Source: Bretschneidera sinensis (lineage: Eukaryota; Streptophyta; Magnoliopsida; Brassicales; Akaniaceae). From it: 64,000 nucleotides of DNA. The notes beneath the pieces were generated by a model, which saw only the letters and a list, made by a program, of their open reading frames with translations, made no database searches and was not told where the DNA came from. The position numbers and the translations under genes were made by a program. Every line of letters starts with the position of its first letter. The stretch's first letter is position 1. The DNA lies in contig CM043698.1 of the NCBI GenBank assembly GCA_023935145.1, positions 71,421,501-71,485,500 of the forward strand, written 5' to 3'. Positions 21,811 through 34,560 of this stretch are shown here, in pieces.

Positions 21811-22863
21811 ATGGAAGAAGACACGAGATGGTCTAAGATGGATGACTCCATCATGCAACTACAGCAAGGACATATCAGACAACAACAAGAGATTAATGAA
21901 CTCAATCGTGATCAAGCTGAGTTCTGTGCAGAAACGGCAAAGACCTTTGAGGCACTGTACAACTCTATCAAGATGATCATGGCATCATTAGATCCCAATT
22001 CACAAAGAAGCAATGTACTGCCACAAGAATAAGAGAATCAAGAAACATAGAAGAATAATCAACAATCCTTAGCATTCAAGAATATGACACTAGATGTACC
22101 AAAATTTGATGGCTCGGATCTTACTGGATGGATCTTCAAGATTGAGCAATTCTTTGATTTTCATAATACACTTGAAGACCAAAGATTGCTAATTACTTCA
22201 TTTCACTTAGAAGGGCAAACACTTTCTTGGTAACAATGGTGTTATGCAAATAGACTGATTAAAGATTGGAGAAGGTTTCTGCAAGTAGTTGTTCAAAGAT
22301 TTGGTGCTTCTGAATATATGGACTATATAGGAGAATTGGCAAAGCTAACACAGGAGTCTACTGTCACTGCCTCTCAAACTAAATTTGAAGCATTATCCAA
22401 CAAAGTAATAGGCCTGCTAGAATCTTTCTTATTAAGCTTCTTTATATCTAGTCTCAAACTAGAATTGAGAAGAGAATTATTAGTAGTTAAGTTTGATTCC
22501 TTACTACAAGCTATGGCATTAGCAAAGTTACATGAAGAAAAATACAATGAAATTAGGCACATGGTTAGACAACCATGGCAAAGACATTAAGGAGGATCTG
22601 TATCATTCAGAAACAACACTCAAACTCGGTTGGGGAATCATCCCAATCAGATGGTTTCCAAACTAGTTAATAGTCACAAACTAGTACTAGATCTACCTAT
22701 GAGAATATTGAATTCAAAAGAGTTACAAGCAAGAAGGGAGAAGGGTTTATACTACAATTGTGATGATAAATACAAACCTGGGCACAAATGCAAGCCTAAG
22801 TTCTACATCATGACAGTAGAAGAAGGAGAAGACAACAGTGAGGAAGACTATCAAGAAACATAA
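21811..22863 (+). pseudogene. gypsy gag
   Basis: The frame begins MEEDTRWSKMDDS with a coiled-coil-like Gln/Glu-rich segment, then KNMTLDVPKFDGSDLTGWIFKIEQFF, the conserved entry of the retrotransposon gag domain, and FHLEGQTLSW. The zinc knuckle at 22741-22793 reads YYNCDDKYKPGHKC; the first Cys of the CCHC set is replaced by Tyr. In-frame stops occur near 22030, 22230 and 22590. Gag would form the particle and bind the element's RNA. Confidence 0.85.
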
Positions 22864-22974
22864 GAACTTCTACTCTCTGGCCAACTTGATCCTACTGCAT
22901 TACCTTAAGTAAGTCTACATACCTTATTTGGTCATTTGAATCCTAGTACTATTAGACTCAAAGGTAGAATTGCA

Positions 22975-25132
22975 AATCAAAATATTTTATGTGTTAATTG
23001 ATAGTGGTAGTACGCATAACTTTGTGCAAGAATATATAGCTACTAGATTAGTATTAATCATCCTCCCAACTAAGCAATCCAAAGTTTATATTGGGAATAA
23101 TGACTACTTAATATGTAACAAGAAGTGTGTGTAAGTCCCTATGAAATTACAATCTCATGAGTTTAGATTGGATCTATTCATACTGCCTGTACAAGGAGCA
23201 GAAGTGGTCTTGGGTATCCAATGGTTGGCACTATAGGGACCAATCATTATTGATTACAAGCTCCTGACATTGGACTTCACATAAGAAAGAAGATAGATAC
23301 ATTTACAAGGGGAATCATTACTGGGAGATGAACCACTAGCCACTCAACAATTAAGAAAATTGTGTTACTATGAAGGTGTGGCATATTGTTATCAACTTAC
23401 TACTCTAAAAGGAAGTTAGCTTGAACAGTTACCTCTAATACCTCAAAACATTGAAGCAATCTCACAACAGTTTGAAGGGATTTTCAATGAACCAAGGACC
23501 TTACCACCTTCCAGAAAGTATGATCACCACATTCATTTACTACCTGGAGCTCCACCAGTAAATGCGAAGCCCTACAGGTATCCACAGTTTCATAAAAATG
23601 AGATAAATGCATTAGTCAGAGAAATGTTGCAAAATGACCTTATCAGAATAAACCACAACCCCTTCTCTTCACCAGTCTTTTTAGTGAAAAAGAATGATGG
23701 TTCTTGACCTTTTTATATTGATTATAGGGCTTTAAATGCCATTACAGTGAAGGAAAAGTTCTCAATCCCCACCATAGATGAATTACTAGATGAACTATAT
23801 GGATCAACAATTTTTTTCCAAATTGGACCTCAGGGCAAGGTACAACCACATTAGAATGAAAGAAAATGGCATCTATAAGATAGCATTCAAAACACATAAG
23901 GGCCATTATGAGTTCAAGATGATGCCTTTTAGACTGACAAATGCACCTTCAACATTTTAAGCTCTTATGAATCATATTTTTAAACCTTATCTTAAACAAT
24001 TTGTAGCTGTTTTCTTTAATGATATCTTAGTATATAGTAAATCATTGATTGAGCATGAACAACACTTAACTTAAGTTCTGAAAAGTCTACAAAGTAATCA
24101 TTTATTTTCAAATAAAAGTAAGTGTGTTTTCTGTCAATTTTTTTTTGAATATATAGGACATATAGTATCTCATAAAGGGGTACAACCAGATTTCAAAAAA
24201 GTGCAAGCAATGGTGGAGTGGCCTATTCTAAAGACACTTTAGCAACTGAGGTTCTTAGGGCTTATGGTTACTATATAAAACTTGTAAAAGGGTATGCAAC
24301 CGTAGCTCACCCTTTAACAAATCTATTGAAGAATGACTCCTTCATGTGGGACACAATAGTTGATATTGCTTTTGACAACTTGAAACAAGCTATGCTTCAA
24401 ATGCCAGTCCTATATTTGCTTTATTTCTCAAAGGTTTTTGAGCTGGAAACTGATGCTTCTGCTTTTGCTTTTGGTAATAGGTTTATATTAACAAAAGAAG
24501 GGCATCATATTGCTTACTTTAGCAAGAAACTTACTACTACCATAACCAAAGCTTCTACCTATGTTAGAGAGTTATTTCCATCACCCAAGCAATCCACAAG
24601 TGGAAGTAGTACCTTTTTAGGAGAAAATTTTTTATACTCATTGACCACAGAAGTTTGAAGAACTTGATGAATCAGGTTATTCAAACACATGAGCAACATC
24701 AATACTTAACAAAACTACTAAGTTTTGACTTCACCATAGTCTATAGAGCTGGTAAAGAGAATTTTCCTACAGATGCACTTTCTAGATTACCTTGCAATTA
24801 AAAAACATAAGTATTTGTCACCATGGTTGCCAAGCTACATCGTTTCCCTAAGTCCATCATTTCAAATAGAGATAAATTGTTCCTCAGTCTATTCTGGAAA
24901 GCCTTATTCAAGTTAAGTGGGACTGCTCTCAAAATGAGTACAACCTATCATCCACAAAATGATGGCCAATAAGAGGTTTTGAATAGGTGTTTAAAATAGT
25001 ATTTGAGATGTTTTATCCATGAGAATCTTACTAAATGGTTGAAGTTTCTCCATTGGGATGAGTTTTGGTATAATACTTCCCTTCATTCAGCAATTGAAAT
25101 GACACTTTTCCAAGCTCTCCATGGTAGGATAC
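22975..25132 (+). pseudogene. gypsy pol: protease, RT, RNase H and partial integrase
   Basis: Protease: VLIDSGSTHNFV at 22993-23028 keeps the catalytic DSG. Reverse transcriptase runs from about 23500 (PYRYPQFHKNEIN, FSSPVFLVKKNDGS) to 24210. The active-site block at 24011-24045 reads [11 protein letters not shown] instead of FFDD or YVDD, so the first of the two paired aspartates is Asn. RNase H starts near 24420 (ELETDASAFAFG) and ends with ALSRLP near 24800. It is joined directly to the middle of integrase (SIISNRDKLFLSLFWK, TTYHPQNDGQ), so the zinc-binding part and first catalytic acid of integrase are deleted. The solo LTR insertion at 25133 then interrupts the integrase (HGRI). Multiple stops are present. 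Confidence 0.85.
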
Positions 25133-25478
25133 TGTAACAACCTATCCTGGGTTGGCCACCCCCGAGACGGTGACGTCACTTTTTGAAATCCTAGCACGAC
25201 ACATATATGCAACAATATAAAAACATCAACTGAATTATCAATATACATAAATCCTCAACCCTGAATAGGGAAAATACATCATTCAGATCTCAACTGAACA
25301 TTTTTTTACAACATATTATGTATGAATATTTACAAATATTTTTTTTCTTATTACTCTGAGGAAGTGGACCACGTGGCTTACAGATAATGGCTTCATCTGA
25401 ATCTTAGCTCACCAAACTATCTGTCCTACCTACTACCTGAAATCATTGTACAATGAAGAGAGAGCTTCACAAGCTCAG

Positions 25479-26391
25479 TGTTGGTATTTGTCTAAGGTTT
25501 GAACAAGGTTGAAAGAGGTTCAAGCACTTATCCTTGAAGCCTCAACACACTTGGAGTGTGCCTCAGCACAAAGCAGTAAAAATAGGTGTGCATCAGGTCA
25601 AGCTGCGGCCCAAACTACCCCAGGCCGCGGTGCCCAGAAGGTAGAGGTTTGTTGAGGAGGTTCAAGCCGCGACGCAGCCTAACCCAGGCCACAGCACCCA
25701 GAGGGACAGCAAGTGTACCCTACTCTAGGCCGCACCTTACCCTGTTTCAGGCCACACCTTGAAGGCACACATAGTCCATTTGATTCAGCCTTTGTTAAGT
25801 GCGTGGAGACATGTCCAAAATGCATAGGATCACTAAGGATTGATCAAGGGGCATGGTTGATTGTTCATCTAGATCTAAGAGTGAAGAATGACACTCAAGA
25901 TTGGACAAGAAGTTGGTGCACTATATAAATGCCACCTAACTTCATTCTCAATAACAATGTGATATAACTTGTGATCAAAAGTGAGAGAATTGTAATGAGT
26001 ACAAAGACACAAAACAAGAGAGACTCATTTGTAAGGCTGGTTGTTTAGAAGAGTGAGTAGAATAGAAAGATGATTGAAGGGCTTGTAAAGGGAATTTTCT
26101 TAGGAAAATACCAGGGTTAGTTCTTATCACTTTTTGTTTCTTCTTCTTTGTTTCTTCAAGAACCTAGGCTTCTTGGAGAGGGGTTTCTGTGATTGTAAAA
26201 GAACCACTGATTAGTGCAGAGACTTCAGGTGAACTCACGGAGACGTAGACTATTGTCGAACCTCGATAACAAATCGCTTGTGTTCTTCTCTTTCTTGCTT
26301 TCGTTTGCTGTTTCGTTTCATTACAAGTCATTCTAGACTTTGGTGTTTGGAAGATCACCACCTGGGCATCTTATCAAGGTGATTTCTAACA
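25479..26391 (+). repeat. 5' LTR of the nested copia element (913 bp)
   Basis: It starts TGTTGGTATTTG and ends TTTCTAACA. It contains a GC-rich stretch with repeated GCCGCGGCGCCCAG-like words near 25600-25700. A TATA-like GCACTATATAAATG lies at about 25917-25930. Confidence 0.9.
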
Positions 26392-26392
26392 G

Positions 26393-26404
26393 TGGTATCA
26401 GAGC
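26393..26404 (+). promoter_or_regulatory. primer-binding site, initiator tRNA-Met
   Basis: TGGTATCAGAGC matches the consensus exactly, two bases after the 5' LTR. Confidence 0.95.
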
Positions 26405-26638
26405 TTGCACAACTGGGTGTCGGAGCAAGAACAGAAGGTATCGGAGCAAGACTCCAAGAATCAAAGAATAAACTTCTTGGGTGATTCAAGAACGGAGTAA
26501 AGATCAAGATCAGATCGTGTTCTTGAGGTTGATTCAAGAACAGTATTGAGATCAATCTTCGATCATGTTCTTGAGGTTTAGAAGAAGTTGAAAAGCATTT
26601 GTGGCTGTTGCACATATTTGGGATCATCTCTGCAAGAT

Positions 26639-27638
26639 GGGTTCAAATTTCGTTGTTGAGAAGTTTGATAAAAAGGAAGATTTTTCCCTATGGAAGTGGA
26701 AGATCAAGGCTTTTCTTATGCAATAGAAGGTGGACTTGGTTATTGGAGAAGATGATGTTTTTCTAGCAAGTATCACAGAGGACCAGCAGATTGAGATGAA
26801 GAAGATGGCTTACAGTACCATTTTCTTGCACATGTCGGATAGTGTCACAAAGGAGTGCGGAGACTCGAAAGATCCTGCTGTCATATGGAAGAAACTAGAT
26901 GAGTTGTTTCTTACCAAAACTCTCCCTAACAAGATTTATCTTCTTAAAAGTATCGTTGCTTTTAAAATGGATCCTAATAAAGAGTTGCAAGATAATCTTG
27001 ATGTCTTTAATAAGCTAGTTCAAGATTTGGCTAGTTGTAATATTAAATTCTCGGATGAACAATTGGCTGTTATGTTATTAAATTCTCTTACTGATTGTTT
27101 TGATAGTTTAATTAATGCAATTGAATATGGAAGAGATACACTAACCAAAGATATTGTGGTCAATGCTATAAAGGCTCATGATTTCAAAGCTAAAAGAAGG
27201 GAGGCATCAAGTGGGGAAAGACTATTCGCAAGAGGAAGGCTAGCAACTCGGAATGGCAGTAGCAACCATGGTAACTACCGGGAGAAATCAAGAAGTAGAG
27301 GGCAGAGCCATGGGAGAGCACATTCCAAACCAAGATTTGGACAAAAGAGGTGCTTCTATTGCAACAAGGAGGGTCACTTCAAAAAAGATTGCAATAAGAG
27401 GTTATGGGATGAGAGAGAGAGAAGTCATACCAACAATGGAGAGGCTTCAGTTGCCAAAGGAGAACAACAAGATGATGTTCTTATTGTGTGCTCTAATGTA
27501 AGCAGGAGGCAATGCAGTGAGAAGTGGATTCTGAATTCTAGGTGCACTTATCATATATGCCCTCACAAGGAATGGTTCAAGAATTTCAAGGAGATCAATG
27601 ATGGAAGGGTCTTCTTAGGTAATGACAATTCTTGCTAA
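26639..27638 (+). pseudogene. copia gag with intact CCHC knuckle, and start of protease
   Basis: The start MGSNFVVEKFDKKEDFSLWK is typical of Tnt1-like gag. One TAG stop follows at about 26725; after that 302 codons remain open. The zinc knuckle CFYCNKEGHFKKDC (27351-27392) is intact. The protease site at about 27526 reads WILNSRCTYHICPH, where relatives have WILDSGCTYHMCPH. The catalytic Asp is Asn and the following Gly is Arg. A TAA ends the frame at 27636. Confidence 0.9.
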
Positions 27639-30625
27639 GTGAGGGGGATTAGAGACATCAAGTTGAAGATGTTTGATGGAGTCACAAGGCTGCTGTGGAA
27701 TATGAGGAATCTTTTAGATTTGAAGAGGAATTTGATCTCATTGGGGCAGCTGGATTCCATGGGGTATACATACAAATTAGAAGGAGGAAAGATCAAGGTG
27801 ACCAAGGGATCTTTGGTAGTGATCAAAGCAGCTATAAAAGATGGACTCTATGAGATGATCGAAGAGACAGAAATCAAGGATCAAGCAGCAAGCTTGATGG
27901 CTGAGATGGATAAAGCAATACTTTGGCATAATCGCTTGGGATATATGAGTGAAGAAGGGCTGCAAGTTCTCAGCATGGATGGTCTACTTGGTGAAGACAA
28001 AGTAGAGAAATTGGATTTCTGTGAGAGTTGCATTCTTAGGAATATCGGGTCAGCTTCAACACCGAAGTGCACAAGTCTAAGGGCATTCTTGAATACATTC
28101 ATTCAGACCTTTGGGGACTAGCAAGAACAGCAACACAGTGAGGTAACTTTTACTTTCTGTCTTTAATTGATGATTATTTAAGAAAAGTTTGGGTTTATTT
28201 GCTTAAAAATAAATCAGATGCTTTGAATAAATTTGTTTTGTGGAAAAAGTTGTTGGAGACTCAAACGGGTAGGGTAGTTAAGGCTTTACGAACCGATAAT
28301 GGCTTAGAATTTTGTAATAAGAATTTTGATAAATTCTGTGAATTAAATGACATTCTAAGGCATAGAACGGTTTTAAAAATACCTCAGCAAAATAGAGTTG
28401 CTGAGAGGATGAATAAAACCCTTATGGAAAAAGTTAGGTGCATGTTAATAGGATCCGGTTTACCAAAATATTTGTGGGGGGAAGTTGTGTCTACTGCTGT
28501 ATACTTGGTAAATAAATCACCCTCTAGAGCTTTAGAGCTTAAGACTCCCATGGAGATGTGGAGTGGAAAACCCCCTGAGTTGAGCAACCTTAAGACTTTT
28601 GGGTGTGCTGCATTTGCACATCAAAAGGATGATAAACTTAACCCAAGGTCTAGAAAATGTGTATTTCTACGGTATGGTGATGGGGTTAAGGGATATAGGT
28701 TGTGGCCTTTAGAAACTAAAGGAATGAAACTCATTATAAGTAGAGATGTTGTTTTTAATGAATTGTTATTTCCTTACTTAGAGAAAACTAACCCTACAGA
28801 GGTTAGTGAGCAAACCAGTCCGGAATTTATGGAGTATCGTATCAAGGAGAATTCAGTTTAGGTAGAGCAAAGAAGGCAAGAGGGTTCGGACCAGGTAGAG
28901 CCCACTAATGAAGGCCAAGCTCAAGAAACTCAAGAAAATACTGAATTGGAAGAGGTTAATGCAGCAAGTCAGAATGACTACCAGCTCACAAGGGACCGAG
29001 AAAGGAGGGTGGTTAGACCACCTTTGAGATATGGGTTTGCAAATGCTAATGTAGCAGCTCTTTGGACAGAAAGAGGAATAGTTGAACCAGAAACTTACAT
29101 GGATGTCATAAAGTGTAAGGATTCGTCAAAATAGCAATTAGCTATGGAGGAAGAAATGGATTCTTTGAGGAAGAACAACTCTTAGGAATTGGTGCCAAAA
29201 TCAGAAAAATAGAGAGTTGTGGATTGTAGATGGATCTACAAGATCAAAGAAGGGGATACTCCAGGAGATGAAGTCCGGTATAAAGCTAAGCTGGTGGTGA
29301 AGGGATTCACACAAAAAAAAGGCATAGATTTCACTGAAATCTTCTCACGATTATGAAGTACAAGACGATACGGATAGTATTGGAAATGGTGGTCCAATTT
29401 GATTGGGAAGTTGAGCAAATAGATATGAAGACAACGTTCTTACATGGGGGTCTTGATGAGACCACCTACATGAGGCAACCCGAAGGCAATAAGGAAAGAA
29501 GGCAGGGAGAGTTGGTGTACAAATTGAAAAAATCTCTCTATGGCCTGAAGTAATCACCTCGGCAATGAAATAAGATGTTTGATTCCTTTGTAATCAGCTT
29601 GGGTTTCATGAGGAGCTACTATGACTCGTGCTTGTACTACAAGGGGCAGAAGGTAGAGGAAATGGTGATCATCCTGATCTATGTTGAAGATATGTTACTG
29701 AAAATTAAAGGATCAACTCAGGGAGGAGTTTGAGATGAAGGATCTTGGCCATGCACAGAAGATCCTTAGGATGTGCATCATCTGGGAAAGGGAGAGAAAC
29801 AGATTGAAGATCTCTCAAACTTCCTACATAGGGAAGTTGATATCTAAGTTCTCTATGGAAGATAGCAAACCAGTGATGGTTCCCCTTGCTAGTCATTTCA
29901 AGTTCTCCAATGATCAATGTCCGAGATTGGAGGCGGAGAAGAAGGAAATAGAAAAGGCCCCCTACTCTAGTGTGGTTGGTTCTGTAATGTTCACCATGGT
30001 AAGCACTAGACTTGATATTGCTCATGCAATTAGTGTTCTCAGCATATTTAAGAGTAATCCCAGAAAAGAGCATTAACTTGGGATGAAGTGGTTATTGAGA
30101 TACTTGAAGGGAAGCCCAGAAGTGGGGCTAGTTTATGAGAAGAGGGGTAAGTTCATCTGCCTTAAGGGTTATGCTGATTCGGACTATGGAGCAGACCGGG
30201 ATAAAAGAAGATCAATTACCTTATACTTCTTCAACTTAAACGGATTTTGTGTAAGTTGGAAGGCTCAAATGCAGCCTGTGGTAGCACTCTCAACAACCGA
30301 GGCTGAGTACATAGCAGTAACGGAAGCCATAAAGGAGGCTATGTGGTGCAAAGGGTTATTGGAAGAGTTGAAGGTCCTAAAAGAGCAGGTTATGGTGTTT
30401 TCGGATAGTCAAAGTGCATTGCACTTATGTAAAAATCTAGTATTCCATGAGAGGACAAAGCACATGGATGTTCGGTATCATTTCATTCGAGAAAATGTTA
30501 TAGAAGGATGCATTCATGTGGACAAGGTAGCCACAGAGGAAAATCCTACAGATTTAGGCACCAAGGTTCTACCCCTATGTAAGTTCAATCATTGCCTTGG
30601 ACTATTTAAAATTGGAGTCGGTTGA
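27639..30625 (+). pseudogene. copia pol: integrase, reverse transcriptase, RNase H
   Basis: Pre-integrase LWHNRLGYMSEEGL is at 27922. The integrase core segment VKALRTDNGLEFCN (28275-28318) contains the second acidic residue, followed by the downstream IN region (NRVAERMNKTLMEKVRCML). RT begins near 29140 (MEEEMDSL, KAKLVVKGFTQKKGIDF). Its active-site block at 29668-29700 reads IYVEDMLL where relatives have YVDD. RNase H is long and clean (30083-30625: [50 protein letters not shown]). Frameshifts occur at about 28120-28190 and 29350-29700, with several stops. Confidence 0.9.
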
Positions 30626-30704
30626 TTGATGACTCAAGATAAGTTTGGATCTTGAGTTTTTTGCACAATGGTTCAAGTTTAAACACTTAGACAAAGGTAG
30701 AGAT

Positions 30705-31597
30705 TGTTGGTATTTATCTAAGGTTTGAACAAGGTTGGAAGAGGTTCAAGCACTTGTCCTTGAAGCCTCAGCACATTTGGAGTGTGCCTCAGCACAAAGC
30801 AGCAAAAATGGGTGTTCATCAGGTCAGGCCGCGGCCCAGGCTACCCCAGGCTGCGGCGCCCAGAAGGTAGAGGTTTGATAAGGAGGTCCAGGCCGCGGCG
30901 CCCAGAGGGACAGCAAGTGTGCCCTGCTCTAGGCCACATCTTGCCCTGTTTCAGGCTGCACCTTGAAGGTACACATAGTCCATTTGATTCAGCTTTTGTT
31001 AAGTACATAGAGACATGTCCAAAATGTATAGGATCACTAAGGATTGATCAAGGGCCATGGTTGATTGTTCATCTAGATTAAGGGTGGAGAATGACACTCA
31101 AGATTGGACAAGAAGTTGGAGCACTATATAAAGGGCCACCTAGCTTCATTCTCAATAACAATGTGACACAACTTGTGATCAAAAGTGAGAGAATTATAAA
31201 GAGTGCAAAGACACAAAACAATAGAGACTCATTTGTAAGGCTGGTTGTTTAGAAGAGTGAGTAGAATAGAAAGGGGATTGAAAAGCTTGTAAAGGGAATT
31301 TTTTGGGGAAAATTCCAGGGTTAGTTCTTATCATTTTCTGTTTCTTCTTCTTCTTTGTTTCTTCAAGAACTTAGGCTTCTTGGAGAGGAGTTGCTGTGAT
31401 TGTAAAAGAACCATTGATTAGTGCAAAGAGTTCAGGTGAACTCACGGGGACGTAGACTATTGCCGAACCTCGATAACAAATAGCTTGTGTTCTACTCTTT
31501 CTTGCTTTTGTTTGCTGTTTCATTTCATTACAAGTCATTCTAGACTTGGGTGTTTGGAGATCGCCACCTGGGCATCTTGTCAAGGTGATTTCCAACA
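30705..31597 (+). repeat. 3' LTR of the nested copia element (893 bp)
   Basis: It matches the 5' LTR from TGTTGGTATTTA to TTTCCAACA, preceded by a purine-rich stretch (GACAAAGGTAGAGAT) as polypurine tract. It lacks about 20 bases of the GC-rich block present in the 5' LTR. Confidence 0.9.
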
Positions 31598-32101
31598 CTT
31601 AGTGAATTAAATTTGCTAGAAATATTCGTTTATATACTCCCAGTTACATCTTATAATTCAATTACTTCTAATAATCTTCCGATATCCATTCATCTCTTTC
31701 CTCAAATAATTCAATAACAATAGTCTATAATCACTACTCAATTTCATAATTCCCCCATTAAACAATCTCTTCTTAAGTTACTCATCAAACATATCAATCT
31801 TTCAATCATATATTTAATCATCTCTAAATTCTCAATTCAACATCATAATTTACCTCGTTATGAGGTTCACAGCATGTAATCAATCACTCAAACAATTCTC
31901 ATCATAACATACTTCTATATTTTCTTCTCATCATATTTGTCTCTCTGTGAGACTCATTCATCTATCAATAAATTTACACTCAAGAATAACACTTTAGCAT
32001 CTCAAGAATAACAATCAATATTTAAAGCAAATGCAATGCGTGAATTTAAATGTTATTATTGTTTGGGAACGTCTTCCCACATGTCGACATGTTTTAGCTT
32101 A

Positions 32102-32297
32102 GATCGGCTGCCTTCCCGGTTCTTTCATTCTCATTTAGATTGGCTGCCTTCTCGGTTCTTTTATTCTCATTTAGACAGGTTGCCCTCCCAGTTCTTTTAT
32201 TTTCAGTTATATTGGCTGTCACAGTTTCATTTAGACCGGCTGCCTTCTTAGTTCTCTTATTTTCATTTAGACCAACTGTCTTCTCGGTTCTTTTATT
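32102..32297 (-). repeat. 36-bp minisatellite in solo LTR copy A
   Basis: Five to six units of about 36 bp with the core GGCTGCCTTCTCGGTTCTT, one unit shortened. The same words occur on the opposite strand in copy B near 60000-60240. Confidence 0.85.
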
Positions 32298-33166
32298 TCA
32301 TGCATATACATATGAATAATGATATGAATCATATGAACAATAATAAAAAAAAAATAGGCATACATTCAGGCATTCAAATTGACTATCCTGTTTCTTCTCA
32401 AATTATTTTTTTGATCAATTTCACTAAATTCTTCTCCTCAAATATCATATCAGATCATCAACCCTAGCTCGTGAAGAATTCCATTTATCACATTTATTAT
32501 TAATTTGACCCATTATTCTAATAATATTACTTCTCATATAATAATTCTCTACATATCAATTATTTCTATCATACCCATCAACCAACTTTCATCTATTATC
32601 AAATCATAAATTAATGATTTATTCAAGTACTATCACTATTATTTCATATTTATCTTGATTACTTAAAATAAATCTAACTCACCACGTAGCACTTAGAGCT
32701 ACCTGTGGATCACCTCCTTGTCTTTTCTGTTATTCTCAGTAATTTCTCCTAATTGTTGATCATCAATACTTGACATAATATTTATATTAAAATTTCCAAT
32801 TAATTCTTCAGTTCTTCCATAATTCACCCCCTTTGAAAATTTCCACATTGAATTCCAGGAAATTTCATGTATGCTAAATTTCAAAAATAAAATTCACATT
32901 ATTACCTTTTGTTTTTCTTAGAGCTTTTTGTGATTCTCTGTAAAATTCTCCTATAAACCACTTCAAAATTTTACTCTTTCAACTTTTTGTTCAGTCCCCA
33001 AGTGTTTAAAGAAATAAAGTAGTTTGTATTGAAGAAAAAAGAAAACCAAACAGGATTTGGTAAGAAAAATTAAAATAAGTAAAACTATATATAAATATTA
33101 ACCAAACCGCCCATTTTTGTGCCTCTGTTGTCCATCCCCTTTAAATTGTGCTTAGTGTCCAAGTGA

Positions 33167-33194
33167 TGCAACACCTGGACTTCCAGGTGTTGCA
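33167..33194. repeat. 28-bp palindrome in solo LTR copy A
   Basis: Arms TGCAACACCTGGA and TCCAGGTGTTGCA with a 2-base loop. Further ACACCTGGAC words follow at about 33234-33245 and 33268-33280. In LTR orientation it lies upstream of the TATA-like motif. Confidence 0.9.
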
Positions 33195-33468
33195 CACCCA
33201 CTCTTTTTTTTCCTTTTTCTTTTTTCCTTCACGTTACACCTGGACAAAGTTTCTTTTTCTTTTCACGCTACACCTGGACAACCCTTTTTTCTTATTTTTT
33301 TTTATTTTTTTCTTCTCTTCTTATCCACAAGCCTGTACACTTCCATTTTTTTAAAAGAATTATTTTATTCAACAATAAATCTTTCATGTATATATTATTT
33401 TATTTCCATGTAATATCTATCAAATTACTTCTTTACCCTTACTTTAAGAATACAGGTATTACAGATAC

Positions 33469-34076
33469 CTCCAACTATTCTTCACTATTTGAAAGGTTTA
33501 TCCAATATAGAAGTAGTTGATTAAGAGTTATCAAACATATCTCTACTCTTACAAGAACTAAAGAGCAACTTAGAAAATGCTCAATTAGAGATGAAAGTTA
33601 ATGATGATAAACATAGACTAGAAAAAGACTATGCAGTGGGGGATAAAGTCTTGGTGAAATTATAACCATACAAACAAAATTCATTAGCACAAAAGTCTCA
33701 TAGTCATCTTAACAAAAAATTTTATGGACCTTATAATATTAATAAAAGGGTTAGAAAAGTAGCCTACACATTAGCTCTACCCTTACATAGCTACATCTAA
33801 CCTTCCATGTATCCTTACTAAAGCTCTTCAAATGAGAGCTTCTCACTCCCTCTCACTAATTACCACCTGTGAGTTACCAAAATAAACCTGTCATTATTCC
33901 AACAGTGATACTTAGTCAGAGAAAGATATGGCACAAAGGAAAGCTACTTCCTCAAGTTTTGGTCCAATGGCAAGGACTATCACTTGAAGACTTTACTTGG
34001 AAAGATTTTTCTACCATCACCACTATGTATCCTAGTCTTAACCTTAAGGGCAAGGCTATTTTTTATGAGTGGGGAA
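33469..34076 (+). pseudogene. gypsy integrase C-terminus and chromodomain
   Basis: The reading resumes after the solo LTR with PPTILHYLKG, exactly where the upstream piece stopped. It continues through KDYAVGDKVLVKL and KFYGPYNINKRV of the integrase C-terminal domain to a chromodomain-like stretch at 33905-34050 (QVLVQWQGLSLEDFTWKD). Chromodomains mark the chromovirus branch of Ty3/gypsy and are thought to guide insertion to particular chromatin. Stops occur near 33660 and 33800. Confidence 0.8.
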
Positions 34077-34560
34077 TGTTACACAACTAGACTTAGACTC
34101 TAAGTTAGTTATGAGAGAAGTACAACAATAACTAAACTTGAACAAGGAACAAAGGATGGAAGAAGATAATGAGCCAAGTACTGAGCAATGAGCAAAACAA
34201 GACACTGAAGGAAAGGACATTGCAGGGTAGGTATGCCAATCAAACAGAAGAAAGAATACTCCCTATTGGCATAAGGATTATATCTTATAAGGGAGTTAGC
34301 TGGAAGATTAGAGAGCTAGCTAAAGTTAGCTAAGTTGTTAGAACTGTTAAAAATGAGTTAATTATGTTATAATAGAATTAGTAGTTAGTTAATTATGTTA
34401 GAGCTATATTGTACTATAGAAGTAAAAATAGGAGAAAACAATGTAAAGAGAGGCATATTGTAAAAATTCAGAACAACTTTTATTATATGGAACCCTCTGA
34501 GCTCAAATCAAAGACTAATCAATACAGTTTCTTTAATTCGTCTTCTTGATTTTTCTTGTA
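34077..34560 (+). repeat. 3' LTR of the gypsy element, apparently short at its 3' end
   Basis: It matches the 5' LTR from TGTTACAC to TTTTTCTTGT but lacks the last 20 or so bases (the stretch ending GTCATAACA). The flank CCTCT begins at once. Substitutions between the two LTRs are numerous enough to be seen by eye, so the insertion is not recent. Confidence 0.75.

Larger units (their letters stand above)
25479..31597 (+). mobile_element. Ty1/copia retrotransposon, complete in outline but degenerate
   Basis: LTRs at 25479-26391 and 30705-31597 enclose a tRNA-Met primer site, gag and pol in the copia order (protease, integrase, RT, RNase H). The target duplication is CTCAG (25474-25478) against CTTAG (31598-31602). 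Comparison with the other solo LTR, which reads through this point uninterrupted, shows that CTCAG is the original. Protease and RT active sites are mutated. Confidence 0.9.
25133..33463 (-). mobile_element. solo LTR (family S, copy A), carrying a nested copia element
   Basis: It begins TGTAACAACC and ends GGTATTACA, with GATAC on both sides (25128-25132 and 33464-33468), inside the gypsy integrase. It is the reverse-orientation relative of 58538-61091. Ends, internal order and the proline-free tract 'CTTCTTTACCCTTA' next to the right end all match. Without the copia insertion it is about 2.2 kb. A TATA-like motif read on the minus strand near 33086-33094 suggests that the LTR sense strand is minus. 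No internal region or second LTR is present, as expected after LTR-LTR recombination. Confidence 0.85.
21207..34560 (+). mobile_element. Ty3/gypsy chromovirus retrotransposon, nested and interrupted
   Basis: Two LTRs starting TGTTACACAACTAGACTTAG (21207 and 34077) enclose gag, protease, RT, RNase H, integrase and a chromodomain, in that order. The possible target duplication CCTCT lies at 21202-21206 and 34561-34565. About 5.0 kb remain when the solo LTR inserted at 25133-33463 is left out. The first part of integrase is missing and RT is catalytically damaged, so the copy is dead. Confidence 0.85.

Noticed and set aside
26730..27638. A functional host zinc-knuckle protein gene
   Set aside because: The 302-codon frame lies between copia LTRs and starts downstream of an in-frame stop in copia gag, so it is element-derived.
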